From contig CAICTM010000068.1 of assembly GCA_903772945.1 (NCBI GenBank), positions 62,001-126,000 of the forward strand: a stretch of DNA of 64,000 nt, given 5' to 3'. The translations under genes were made by a program, and so were the position numbers. Origin of the DNA: Seminavis robusta (lineage: Eukaryota > Bacillariophyta > Bacillariophyceae > Naviculales > Naviculaceae). The notes under the pieces were generated by a model. The model made no database searches. It had not been told where the DNA came from and worked only from the letters and a program-made list of their open reading frames with translations. Each line of letters begins with the position of its first letter. Position 1 is the first letter of the stretch. Positions 21,263 to 31,571 of the stretch are shown here, in pieces.

Positions 21263-23843
21263 ATGGCTTCCAACTCCGACGTGCAGTATGTTGCGTACCT
21301 CAAGGCCAAGTTTAATCTCGAAGACGCCGATCTCTTGCAGGTGATATCGTTGTCCCAGAGAAGTGACCCTAGACCGGAAGGAGGCGGCGATGAGGAGGAA
21401 GTAGTAGAAGAGGAGGAGGAGGAAGAAGAAGAAGTGATTGAAGAAGAGACCTATGAAGAGGAGTTGAAGACGCCAGTTAATCGCTTAGATTCGAGTGGGT
21501 ACGAGGAAGTCATAGAGGACGGCTATGAAGAGGAAGAGTATATGGATGTTAGCATGGAAGAACATGTCGTGGACGAAGATGGGGAAGCCAAGGCATTGAC
21601 ACCTGTTCCGGCGCCACTTCCACTGCTGGCACCATCGCCGGACCCCCCGGATGATGAACTTCCTGCATTGGAAGCTCCTCCTCCTGAATCAGATGCCTTG
21701 GTAGTAGCCCCTGCACCAGGGTCTCAGGAAATTGTAGAGGCCGCAACTCCTGCTGGAGCCTTGGCAGCTACTGCCGATGCCATGGTTGAATATGAAGAAG
21801 CTCCTGAAGATGAGCAGCAGGAGTATGCCCAGTCAGTAAGGATGCCAGAAACGGTTGCATCCGACCCTAAACCTAAGTTTCCGGGATCAGTGGTAGAATC
21901 TGTGGCACAGGTGAAGGAGGAGCCCCCAGCTGACGAACAAGTCGAAGCGATAGAACAACAAAAGGTTCAAGAGGATGTCCTGGCTATTCAGAACCAAGAG
22001 AATGCGTTAGCCATTGAAGCTGAACCAGAGGAGGTGGATCCTAACGCTCTTGCAATCGTTCCGGCCAAGCCAACAACAATGGTGCCGGCAGATGAAGAGG
22101 CAGGGATGAAAGATGCCGCTCCACCGTTGCTGGAGGATAGGGATGACGAGAAGGAAGGCAACACCACGCTGGTCGCCGTGGCTGCCATCTGTGTCCTATT
22201 GCTAATTGGTATTGCGGTCGTTCTGATCCTCATTTTTGTAACGGGGACAATTCCCAAGTTCTGGGAAGAAAACTCGCCGGTGGTGATGTCGCCCTACCAG
22301 ACTGACTGCAATTTTGAAGGGCAAGCACAACCTAATGTCGTTTCTCAATGCAACTGCAATAGTCAGGTGACAACAGTGGCAGACTATACGCGTTCGAGAT
22401 ATGAAACACTCAGCACAGAGTTCATTGTTCCAAACGTCTATTCGAGTTGGAGCTTCCCCATTGAATCATGCGAGCCGGAGAATCAGGCCTTGCTTTGGCT
22501 GTCTACGGGACCAGCAATCACTGACAATTTGGTCTTGACGCAGCGATTCACTCTGGCCCTCTTTCACTATTCAACGACTGGCACTGGCTGGAGAACGACG
22601 ACCAACTGGATGTCAGACACTTCTGAATGCAACTGGTTTGGCGTAACATGCTCAGGCTCAAATCTTCAACAGATTGAGCTGGTTCAAAACGGAGTCAACG
22701 GAGCGGTATGTGTATGGTCGCCTTATTTGCTGCTTGGTTGAGTGATTTTCTGACCACATTCTCGTTCCTTCAGATCCCTAGCGAGCTCGGCCTCATGACT
22801 CAGCTTAGCACCCTTTCGCTTGACCAAAATACCGTCAAAACGCCAATCCCATCCAACCTTTTCTCCTTGGCATCTTTGCGAACGCTGACTCTGGGAATGA
22901 ACCAGCTCACAGGAAGCATACCTACAACGATTGGGCTGGCTACCGGACTCGAGAATTTGCGATTGAATTCCAATCTATTCCGGGGTACCATCCCTACAGA
23001 GTTGAATTTGCTGACCAGACTTCAGTCCCTGAGCCTAGAGGCAAACAACGATTTGACGGGACGCATCGCTACGGAATACGGTCGTTTCACGAATCTTCAA
23101 TCCTTGTCGTTGTCCAACACCAAGATACGGGCCGTAATCCCATCCGAGTATGGAAGTCTGGTCAACCTGCAAGAGATCAGGATTGCCAACACTCGTGTTG
23201 GTGGGCGAATCCCAATTCAGTTTGGACAGCTGTCCAGACTCACCATTGTTGACTTTACAGGAAGCAGATTTCGCAAGGGAGTGCCAACCACCTTTGGTAA
23301 TCTTAGTGATTTGTGTAAGTTCTTGGTGATGCTCAGGCTACTTGCTTGCAGGAATGACACAGTTTGGACTAAGAGTTTCATCTTTTCACCTTCTTTCTTG
23401 CAGCCGCTCTTATGCTGGGTAACAACGAGCTCGAAGGTTTGATCCCCTCTGAGCTTGGAACCCTGAACCAACTACGATCCTTGGAACTTCATAACAATAC
23501 CTTCTTCGGAGCTCTTCCAAGCGAGCTGGGAAATCTTGCATCGCTCGGTACGTATATCATGCAGATGCTGAACGTGTCATTGTTTCTTTTCCTGATCCTC
23601 TATTCATTCTCCCGGCTTCCGTCGTAAAACTCCACAGATACATTGACCATACAAGGCAACCCCGAACTAACGGGTCACCCCCCAGATCAGATTTGCTTGC
23701 TAAGTCAACAAGCCTCCTTGGCGAACTTTACGGTTGACTGTCCAACCCGAGACTTTGGGGTAGTGTGTCCCATACCAACCTGTTGTTCTGCTTGTGTCGG
23801 CATTCAAAAGGATGACACAGCGGCACCAGAACCAGTGCCATAG
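21263..23843 (+). CDS. LRR-4: type II TM leucine-rich repeat protein, short LRR exon
   Basis: Exons 21263-22705, 22774-23314, 23404-23547 and 23638-23843 give 777 aa. The cytoplasmic tail (1-300) starts MASNSDVQYVAYLKAKFNL, which unlike the paralogs looks partly folded. It then becomes Glu-rich (EEVVEEEEEEEEEVIEEE), with Pro/Ala-rich linkers. TM about 303-325 (VAVAAICVLLLIGIAVVLI). The ectodomain has NFEGQAQPNVVSQCNCN, ESCEPENQALLWLS and the N-cap WRTTTNWMSDTSECNWFGVTC. Exon 2 is 541 nt, exactly 72 nt (24 codons, one LRR) shorter than the 613-nt exon of most paralogs, so one repeat has been lost. The cap is VDCPTRDFGVVCPIPTCCSAC, followed by a short tail. Confidence 0.9.
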
Positions 23844-24170
23844 CACGGCAGCTATAGCTGTTGCGATACCGACAACGGCGGTGTATTATAACAACTTGTT
23901 GTGGTGACAGTAGAAAGAATCGGAAGCATATAGTATTCATTTTCCATGATCTTGCGATGGAGTTGATGTGCTACCGTATCCATGCAGACTACTACCAGTA
24001 GCTAGGAGTCGCTGGGACAGGCTTTATGGCTTTGTCTGCCCGTCCTATGAAGTCCACTAATAATAGTTGAGCACAAGTGAAGAGGTTTGGAGAGATTGGC
24101 TCTTTCACACAGTAGCCAAGCAGGCAGGACACGAGTGTGGATTGTACCTAGCAACACACTTTCTTTGCTT
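23844..24170. other. Short convergent spacer
   Basis: Lies between the 3' ends of LRR-4 and the aminotransferase gene. No feature is visible. Confidence 0.35.
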
Positions 24171-25661
24171 TTACTTTTCGTAACCCGCACTTCGAAGAAT
24201 CTCCTCCAACAACTCCTGCCATTTTGGTAGTGGCGGCGAAAGAGCTCCCTCGTCGTTTGTCGCCGTCAGCCTCGGATCTCGCCAGAATTCTTCAAATCCG
24301 CCACTACCATCGTCCACCTTCTTGAGCAGAAGAATGCGACTAATGGGATAAATCAAGCGAGACGAGGAAGTAATGAATACTTCGGACCATTTGCCATCTA
24401 CGGCATCTTGTAGAGTAGCGCTGGTGGTATCCACTTGCAGATTGCACTTGTCAGCAAATTGCAGGACCAAATGTCTGACATACCCAAACAGGACTCCTTT
24501 GTGAGCCGTCCGTAATGTGCCATCTTTGTAGACGACAAAGACGTTGGAAGAGAGTCCTTCCAGTAGTTCCAAAGAGTCGTCATTATTTTGCTTGAGCATG
24601 AGAACTTCAGACACTCCGGGTGGTTTGTAGGTTTCTGGATTGTCCATCTTTTTGCGCTGTTTGCACCATGACGCCACCTTGCTTTGTGGGTTTTGGAAAC
24701 GAGTAGGTAGTAGGTCTTTGTCCACATCATGATTCTGTTGTTTTAGTATGGCCCCCGTGACCACAATGGGTTGGACGGGCTGAAAGACGGAATCCAACTT
24801 GCCATTGGAACAAGCATGACCACGGACCACAATGGATGACTCTTGTTGTTGCTGTCTAGTAGTTTTGGGAATGGACCATAGTAAGGTCAGTTTGAGGATT
24901 TGAATCCAAGTTTGATGGGGGTTGTTGTCGTGTTGTTGTTGCTGCTGCAAGCTGGCCGCAGAAAGACCCATGCAAGCACAAGAATTCTTTGCCTCTCGTA
25001 TCAATGCTTGCAGCAATAATTTGGATTCTTCTCGTGCCATTTGTAGGGTTTGGTCTGTGGGCACTTTTTGGTCCCGTTGTGGCGACTCGAGCAATGACAG
25101 ATAAGACTGTTGGAGTCGATCCAAATGAAAGTCTTCTCCCCAACAAGAGTGTCGTCTGTCTCCGTTCGTCGCTTCTTCGCCCTTGTGAAAGACAATCAAA
25201 TCACATCTCATCGTGTCATAGGCTCCAGCTCCTCCCTCATCGGAATCTCGGTCCTCGCAACTTGCAATCCATTCCATCCAATCGGGTGCTGTAGTGAGAT
25301 CCAGTCCATTGACTACCAAAGTGTCTCTTCTTCTTCTGATATCATCATCCATGTCATCATGGTATCCAGTAGTACTAGTACTAGTAGTACTAGTAGTGAT
25401 AATGGGTTGTAGTATGGGTTTTTGGGTTGTGGAATCCCACAGGGCAGTACAGCACCAGGCATTACTATTGGCGGTATCGGTAGAGACATCTTTTTCTCGC
25501 ACTAATTCTTGGCTCATGGTAGTGGAATGCAGAGGTCGTCCCCGTATCGACAAAGCAACGGCGGGTAGTAGAAACAAGTTGCCACTGGAGAAGAATAAGG
25601 TAGCCCGCAACAGACCGATCGATCGTAAATGATGCCTTGCTCCGACGAGAAGCATCATCAT
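24171..25661 (-). CDS. Class IV (PLP-dependent) aminotransferase-like protein
   Basis: Single-exon, 496 aa. The C-terminal half has fold-type IV features: VSEVLMLKQN, LLEGLSSNVFVVYKDGTLRTA (the conserved E-G-x-x-S-N-x-F block) and WSEVFITSSSRLIYPI. The expected PLP lysine lies in the ASWCKQRKK segment (about residue 332), assigned by analogy with BCAT, D-amino acid aminotransferase and aminodeoxychorismate lyase. It should act on an amino acid or lyse an aminated substrate; the substrate cannot be told. The N-terminal about 250 residues are not recognised. The start MMMLLVGARHH is followed by a hydrophobic stretch (LLRATLFFSSGNLFLLPAVALS), perhaps a signal or transit peptide. A Ser/Thr stretch near residues 88-98 is encoded by an AGTACT-type microsatellite. 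Confidence 0.75.
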   Translation of the reverse strand: MMMLLVGARHHLRSIGLLRATLFFSSGNLFLLPAVALSIRGRPLHSTTMSQELVREKDVSTDTANSNAWCCTALWDSTTQKPILQPIITTSTTSTSTTGYHDDMDDDIRRRRDTLVVNGLDLTTAPDWMEWIASCEDRDSDEGGAGAYDTMRCDLIVFHKGEEATNGDRRHSCWGEDFHLDRLQQSYLSLLESPQRDQKVPTDQTLQMAREESKLLLQALIREAKNSCACMGLSAASLQQQQQHDNNPHQTWIQILKLTLLWSIPKTTRQQQQESSIVVRGHACSNGKLDSVFQPVQPIVVTGAILKQQNHDVDKDLLPTRFQNPQSKVASWCKQRKKMDNPETYKPPGVSEVLMLKQNNDDSLELLEGLSSNVFVVYKDGTLRTAHKGVLFGYVRHLVLQFADKCNLQVDTTSATLQDAVDGKWSEVFITSSSRLIYPISRILLLKKVDDGSGGFEEFWRDPRLTATNDEGALSPPLPKWQELLEEILRSAGYEK

Positions 25662-26428
25662 CGCGATGGAACCAATAAAATGAATCTAAACCCGCCGTTG
25701 TACCGGTACCGGTAAGAAGAACAAAATGTGATAGAAACCGAACCTGAAATCTGGCGGAAGGGAAATCTCGAAAGACGAAGTGCAGCGGATCAGATCAACC
25801 GGCTTAAAAAGACAGGAACTACTGTAACATTGCTTGCATTTTCAGCTTGAACCATCGCCATGCAGCAAACAGAGACCCTGGGTGTCTACATAGCTAGATG
25901 GCTTCATCAGAGAAGAAGGTGGCTCTAGTAACAGTTGGGGTGACATTCTGGTTTTTAAAGTATTCATCATGTAGATATTATATAACCGGTGTGCTTTGGC
26001 TCCAAGTCAGGGACCAAGCCAGGGAGCTTGATAGAGCACCGGCAGCTTGTACTTATGCTGCCAGCATAGCCTGCCTATGCATGCTCCACCCCCCCTTTTA
26101 AATACATAGTCCCAGCATTCCTGAACATCACCGAAAAGAACAGCACCTGTCAGCAGAGATGTTCCACACTGTTCCTTACCAGGCAGTTGAGTGTTGCCGA
26201 AGAGCCTTCTGGCAAACTTTCCTTTGCTGGTGCCATGCAGTGCCATGCAGTGTTGTGGCTGTGGGAAGTTATCCCATTCTTTCAGCAAATATTTTGAATG
26301 CACAAATAAAAGTCATCCCAACCCCACCGAATGGCTCCTCTGTAGCTACAGAAGATCTCCCAAAGGCTGTTCGGTGTTATCCCAAAACAGACTGAACATG
26401 TTTGTGCAACCATCACAACAAAGCAGCC
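25662..26428. other. Intergenic, aminotransferase to RusA
   Basis: Contains overlapping TACCGGTA palindromes at 25701 and 25707, directly upstream of the aminotransferase ATG, and a direct repeat TGCCATGCAG at about 26230. A segment near 25.87 kb resembles one near 40.64 kb (CCCTGGGTGTCTACA). No supported gene. Confidence 0.4.
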
Positions 26429-26908
26429 ATGCCGGAAGTGGTTGACTTGACAGAAGAGCCCGTGAGGGTCAGCTTTGAAGTCCCAGGCAAGCCATTGCCT
26501 GAGAAGAGGATGCGATTGAGCAAGTATGGTCTGTACCATCCAGGAAGTAAAGAGAAGCAATCATTCAGGCAAGCAGTGAAAGATCTGGTTCCAGCTACAG
26601 CCAGTGGAGTGGTGTTCCCTACTGGTGTGCCGGTAACTGTGGAGGTGCACTTTTGGATGAGGAGACCCAATACTGACTTCAAAGGCAGTAGGAGATTGAT
26701 GGGCATTCTCAAGAATTCAGTTCCTTTTGTGAGACCAATCATTCCTGACATTGACAATATGCTGAAGTTTGTGCTGGATGGAATGAACCGGTTGGTCTAC
26801 CATGATGACAGCCAGGTCGTGAAATTAGTAGTGCATAAGCTACTGGACAATGAAGGTTCCTGTGAGGGCAGGACTCAGGTGCAAGTGTATCCTTATAGCA
26901 GGCCCTAG
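26429..26908 (+). CDS. RusA-family Holliday junction resolvase-like protein
   Basis: 159 aa, single-exon. The RusA core is clear: VSFEVPGKPLPEKRMRLS at the N-terminus, the middle strand PVTVEVHFWMRRP, then PDIDNMLKFVLDGMNRLVYH followed by DDSQV. The acidic residues D107, D109 and D126/D127 sit where RusA has its metal-binding aspartates (D70, D72 and D91 in E. coli, from memory). RusA cuts Holliday junctions; in bacteria it is mostly prophage-encoded. The length is slightly above the 120-residue bacterial protein because of a short N-terminal leader (MPEVVDLTEEP). There is no targeting peptide, so it is nuclear or cytosolic. All key residues are present, so it may be active. It lies in an accessory stretch next to mobile DNA, with no operon-like partner. 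A recent viral or element origin is plausible but not shown. Confidence 0.85.
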   Translation: MPEVVDLTEEPVRVSFEVPGKPLPEKRMRLSKYGLYHPGSKEKQSFRQAVKDLVPATASGVVFPTGVPVTVEVHFWMRRPNTDFKGSRRLMGILKNSVPFVRPIIPDIDNMLKFVLDGMNRLVYHDDSQVVKLVVHKLLDNEGSCEGRTQVQVYPYSRP

Positions 26909-27724
26909 TGGACTGCTGAAACTGACAAAGTCGGCGCAGCAATAGACGTGCGAGGGCGACTTCTTCAGAATTGACCTCTGAAAGTACCCCTTTCGGTATC
27001 AGTTTGGCCACCCATCAAGGACATCTTTAGTAGTCTAAAACTAGTTCCTTTTTATGTATTTCATTCTCAATACTTACTTCGTAGTGGGTCGGCAGCATGG
27101 CTTTGGCATGGGAGCTGATATCATGGTTGTTGTTGCTGCCGAAGCCCAAAACAACAGCAACAGGCACCAAAAGACACCAATGTACTAAGCATTAAGGCTT
27201 TTTTACTTGTTATATCTGACCTGGTATTCAGAGCAAAGTCCCAAAAAAACTTTTTAAAAAGTGCAAAAATAGTCAAATTTGAACCCCTGACCTCACCTGA
27301 GCCCTTACCGGGCTTAACCACCATGTAAAAAAAGTCTCACAGTGGCCCCAAAGTGGCCAAATGGATCCAAAATGGCCAAATTTCGCCACAGCAGCAAATC
27401 CGCCGCTACCACTCTTGTTTGCCGCCAAAAGAAAGCATGGAAGCATGATGGAGACCATAGGAGAGACCAATGACAATGCTAATGCACCGGTTACTAGTAG
27501 AAACCCCACAGAACCACTACAGACTGAATTTTCTGGAATTTTGTACCTGTACAAGCCAGTACTAAATCAAGGAAGGATTCAACCAAGGAGGACTCGGCAT
27601 TCAGCAGTACTGAGATTGCCAGCAAATCTGCCTGTAGCCGTGCTGTTGGTTTGCATGCTGTCCATGCTGTTGAACAGCACATCGTCCAAGCCAAACAAAA
27701 CACGGTTGAAGGCCATCATCCACC
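26909..27724. other. Intergenic, RusA to the 585-aa gene
   Basis: Holds the tRNA-like remnant at 27271-27327. An open frame at 27361-27744 has no recognisable domain and overlaps the next gene; it could be a 5' exon but I cannot support that. Confidence 0.35.
27271..27327 (-). repeat. tRNA-derived (SINE-like) remnant with A and B boxes
   Basis: On the minus strand, TGGTTAAGCCCGG resembles a Pol III A box. GGGGTTCAAATTT, about 35 nt downstream, resembles a B box and is followed by a T5 run, as in tRNA genes or tRNA-derived SINEs. I could not fold a full cloverleaf, so a functional tRNA is unlikely. Confidence 0.3.
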
Positions 27725-29482
27725 ATGCTCCGAATCCAAATTAATCTCAAGAATGGGAATCTCCAGAATGGGAAAGGCAAACGCAAATCTCCATCTCCCT
27801 CCATCCATCCCAGTGCTTTACCGAGCCATCCCCCAAGTCATGATGTTTGCCATGATCCTGCCACAGAGGGGAAGAAACAAAGGAAATCTGTTCCCAAATT
27901 ATCCAATGAGATACTTGATCCCTTCATTATCAAGTGGTTGGCTGCTAGCCAGAAGAATCCGAGCCTTCAGCATGCTGCATTTGTCCGGCAGTACCAGGTG
28001 CCCACTACATCCAATAATTTTGGAAGGAGGGTCAAGAAATATCTGGAACAACAGGCTGCCGTGCAAGATGCAGTCATGACATCAACTACTCCAACAAAAA
28101 TTATTGCAGTGAGTGACAGGCCACCAACAGTCACAACAGCTGGAAAAACTATGGCACAATTAGCCAATGAGGAGACTTACCGAAGGTTTGAATCCAAATG
28201 CAATCAACTGGACATAATAGCCAACCAACTTTTGTATTCAAAATTGCCAACAGCACAAGTTATTGCAATAGATATGGAGAAAGCTCTGGAAGTGAATCGG
28301 CCCTTCTGGAATGGATTCGATCCCTCCAAATTGAAGGGCTGGGAGCGGGTGATGCCGTATGAGCTTAAAATTAGATTGTCTAAAATAGACACTGATTACA
28401 ACAACAACAATTTTAAAACCCAAATTGATTCGATCACTGGAGGTTTCTTTGCCAAAGATTTCCAGTTCCCCCAAAACTTGGTATTTCAGGCTGACGACAC
28501 TGGAATTATGCAGGTGGCCTACTGGCCGGTCTATCCTTCCAAAGGAATCCGTAAGTGGAACCATGCTGGTTTGGATACAGTTGCAACCATGTATGAAGAT
28601 CTGATCGAAAGATCAAGGGATATCACAGATTTGTCTGTTGGGAAACTAACAACATACAGGCGCAGTGGCTCAGCTGGAGGACCAGTCGAGGTCTTTGAAA
28701 CTGATCAGGATCATCTAAACCCGACCATGGTTAGCAAGGGAACCAAGGTGAATCGAACCTGGGGCCATGCGCCTACAGGAACAGCAATCAATCCAACACT
28801 ACGGTATGAAAGTTTGGGAAGCAAACGGGCCAAAAAAGGCAAAGCCTGTTCGCGAGACATGTCGGCCGACATTGCTGGTAGGAAAGTGACATCAGCCATG
28901 AAGCGCAAATGGATGCAGACACGTCCACATTACCGGAATAGCATGATTGCCCAGTACATTTCCAGACTGAAGTACCAACTGGTAATCACCTCTTTGCAGG
29001 TTGACGGTGTGCCTGACGGATTCCCTGACAGCTTGGATAATGGCGAGAAGGTCAAAGTCTGGCAGCATTTTAATAATGCCTGGCCCAGTTATCTTCAGAA
29101 CAAAGATAAGTGGCAGCAAGAAATAGACCACAACCTGTCTGATTTTCAGTGCCTGGTTATCGAGTATGTATTGCAGATTGGTCAGCTAGTGAACTTTGAG
29201 CCAGTGGCGGCTCACTGCGATACCAGCAACGGCCACGTCATTGAAACACTGGGTTTGGTGGCTAAAGTGCATGCTCATGAGCAGGGAAACCCTGTTGATC
29301 TCGGAAAGGAACTCGAGGAACGCGGCAAGGGGCAAATCATGGTACCTATGCAACGCCATGCCTGGTTGATTAGGGCAGGACGAGATACCTTTCATGCAGA
29401 TTTTCAAAATACAGTACATTTGCCGGATCGACAGAGGGGAGCAAACAATGCTTCAGAGATCCAACATTTTAATTGTCCGTGA
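27725..29482 (+). CDS. Unknown 585-aa protein, possibly mobile-element associated
   Basis: Long intact single-exon frame, 585 aa. I do not recognise the family. Residues 1-70 are basic and Ser/Pro-rich. 70-110 (ILDPFIIKWLAASQKNP...QYQVPTTSNNFGRR) looks like a small helical DNA-binding-type segment. The centre and C-terminus look folded, with VFQADDTGIMQVAYWPVYPS, a basic patch GSKRAKKGK, and HCDTSNGHVIETLG. There is no signal peptide or TM segment. It faces the decayed GCR1_C-like gene, with 52 bp between stops. The same convergent two-gene arrangement occurs in the transposon at 34.5-39.2 kb. No inverted repeats were found around this pair. The true start could be downstream or in a missed exon. 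A plant- or animal-like cellular function is not suggested by anything visible. Confidence 0.65.
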   Translation: MLRIQINLKNGNLQNGKGKRKSPSPSIHPSALPSHPPSHDVCHDPATEGKKQRKSVPKLSNEILDPFIIKWLAASQKNPSLQHAAFVRQYQVPTTSNNFGRRVKKYLEQQAAVQDAVMTSTTPTKIIAVSDRPPTVTTAGKTMAQLANEETYRRFESKCNQLDIIANQLLYSKLPTAQVIAIDMEKALEVNRPFWNGFDPSKLKGWERVMPYELKIRLSKIDTDYNNNNFKTQIDSITGGFFAKDFQFPQNLVFQADDTGIMQVAYWPVYPSKGIRKWNHAGLDTVATMYEDLIERSRDITDLSVGKLTTYRRSGSAGGPVEVFETDQDHLNPTMVSKGTKVNRTWGHAPTGTAINPTLRYESLGSKRAKKGKACSRDMSADIAGRKVTSAMKRKWMQTRPHYRNSMIAQYISRLKYQLVITSLQVDGVPDGFPDSLDNGEKVKVWQHFNNAWPSYLQNKDKWQQEIDHNLSDFQCLVIEYVLQIGQLVNFEPVAAHCDTSNGHVIETLGLVAKVHAHEQGNPVDLGKELEERGKGQIMVPMQRHAWLIRAGRDTFHADFQNTVHLPDRQRGANNASEIQHFNCP

Positions 29483-29534
29483 AATTAATAATTATTACTA
29501 ACATCGTCATTACCTAAAATTCTGTACATACTTT

Positions 29535-31103
29535 TCAATTTGTAGTTGGCAGTGCTGCATACTGATGCCCATTTGGCAGTTGGATTTCCGGCTGTCCCTC
29601 ATATGGTCTCCAGGGTAGTGCATGCAATGTACCATATCCCGGTGGCATAGGGGGTATTGGCACACCAGGAGGTAAATTCCGGTTGGCATATAGCCACCTC
29701 TGTTCATCATTGTATCTCTTTTGCTGGTCCTTTGCTGTTTGAATTTCCTCTAAACGTTGTTGTCTCCGGGTTTCTGACTCCTGCATTGCCTCATCAAATA
29801 TTTGTCGAGTGAAGGGATTCTGGTCCACAATTGCTCCAAATACGTCCCCAAATTGATCCTCAGTGGTTTCCGGTGAAGTTCTCCTAGCAGCTGTTCTCCT
29901 CCTTGTGGTTTGGTCAGGTTCATTTGTGTCTGGCGATCCAGCTCCAGCTCCAGTACATTGCTTAGCAGTAGTGGTGGATTGTTTGCCTTTGGGCCTACCC
30001 TTTGGTTTGATTCCCAATTCCGCCAACTTGGCTTTGAATGCTTTGTCGATGGCCTTAACCCTTGGCTTCTTAGCACGTTTTCCCTTCTCTATCGAATCGT
30101 ATATTGCAGAGCACTTTTCCAATGCTTCCTCTTCTGTAAGTCCAGATTCAAGATAGAACTCCATCAATCGATACATGCCACTTCGCTGGGTCCACCACTG
30201 TGTCCTCTGGCGCCCACCCAAATCCTGCCTCCAACGACCACCAGTTTCCTTTTCTAATTGTCGATAGTGCTTGCAGTAGTGTTTCCAATGCTGTTCAAAA
30301 GTAGTGCAGTCATTGCACAGAGAACAACCATCTCGGCTTGACGCTTCCTAGTCTCACCATTGCTTGTCCTGTTTCTGAGCTCTTGAGATATGGACTCATG
30401 CTGTTTCACCGGTGGTTGTCATTTCCTTGCAGTCACTCCATCAGCTAGGGTGCTGCTGTTTCTTTTGCCAGCAGACGTGGGGGAAGGAGTAATGGCAACA
30501 CTTCCCTTCTCTGTAGGTCCTCTGCTGGCTGCTGCGAAGGAACTGGAATGATTCTGCATTTGTCGAATTTCTGAGAAACCTGCCTGTTGCTACTGTTGCA
30601 TTTGCATAATGGGACCGCTGACATACCGGACTAGCAACTGTTCCATGTTGGATAAATTATCTGGATTCTCAACACTGAACATGGAGTCGATTGTGTCCTT
30701 GGCTTTCAGTCGACTGAGAATTGACTGCTCCAGCAGTGAGAATGCTGGTAGATGGAATGCTGAGTGGTTTAACAGAACAGCAAATCTGTCGTTCCGGTAT
30801 CGTTGAAACACACTCAGGTTGTTGGAGTTGGGCAGTAGTTTAAAAGTTCTTGGGTGCAACTCCGGTGTGGCTAGCATCACGATACAGCTTTGCACGTCCC
30901 ATCGAATAGAAGCCACCATTCCTTTTTTGGTGTACAACCGCTTTGATGTCCTTGCAGCTGCTGAAGTAGCCAAGTCAAAATCCCTGCAGATTGTTTTGTA
31001 CCACTCTTCGATCTCTGGAATAAGAGCACATCGGATCTCATACAGTCGTACAGCCGTACTCCGGTCCGTACTGTCTGTAATCAGTACAGTAGTTCCATTG
31101 CTT
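29535..31103 (-). pseudogene. GCR1_C-like DNA-binding gene, inactivated
   Basis: Reading right to left, 31103-30590 encodes LITDSTDRSTAVRLYEIR, EIEEWYKTICRDFD, LNHSAFHLPAFSLLEQ and RYVSGPIMQMQQ, then TAG (30592-30590). The same frame continues Gln/Ser-rich to a TGA (30421-30419). After a frame change near 30330 it reads FEQHWKHYCKHYRQLEKE, GGRWRQDL, WWTQRSGMYRLMEFYLESG and a basic PKGRPKGK tail to 29535. The W-x-Y...RW...Y-R-L pattern resembles the GCR1_C DNA-binding domain, which in other eukaryotes is found in transcription factors and in Crypton tyrosine-recombinase elements. No recombinase catalytic domain is visible. The TAG looks like a CAG-to-TAG change inside a glutamine run. Two stops and a frameshift argue for a pseudogene; introns could remove some of them. 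Confidence 0.5.
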
Positions 31104-31285
31104 CACCCAGTCAATGTTCAAGTAAGATAAACCTTTATCAAATGGACAACGTGCATCCAATACTAGCTAGTATACAGTATTAATTAACGAGACAGTGACA
31201 TCTCGACACGCGCGAAAGGCAAAGCTCCAGGAAGGCAGCCGATTTGGACTGAACCCATCCACGAGCCTCCCGCAAGTCGCGGGAA

Positions 31286-31455
31286 AGTCGTTCGCGATTC
31301 GCGGTAAGTCGCACTGCGCGAATCCAAAAGTCGTTCGCGATTCGCGGTAAGTCGCGCTGCGCGAAGACGCTGCAAAGTCGCAGTAAAGTCGCGCCATTTG
31401 TTCTATGCACGCTACGCGAATCGCGGGAAACTCGCGCAGCGCGAATTGGAACGAC
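31286..31455. repeat. CpG-rich TTCGCG repeat cluster upstream of the vWD gene
   Basis: Two tandem 43-bp units (starting 31287 and 31330) share GTCGTTCGCGATTCGCGGTA and end in CTGCGCGAA. An inverted, diverged copy lies at about 31411-31455. CpG is very dense compared with its surroundings. The cluster lies 120-285 bp before the start codon of the next gene, so it is a candidate promoter element. Confidence 0.6.
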
Positions 31456-31571
31456 TTTCAGCGATTGATGCTTTTCTCTAATATCTGCTGCCTTCCAGGC
31501 CTCACTCCTCACAATCTCAATTCTGAAGGGCGCTGGACTCCATCGTTTCCTTCATCTTACCACCGGCAACC

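Noticed and set aside
26000-31570. Search for long inverted repeats bounding the RusA and 585-aa region
   Set aside because: Compared the flanks at 27.0-27.3 kb and 31.1-31.2 kb by eye and found no inverse match, so I do not call an element boundary.
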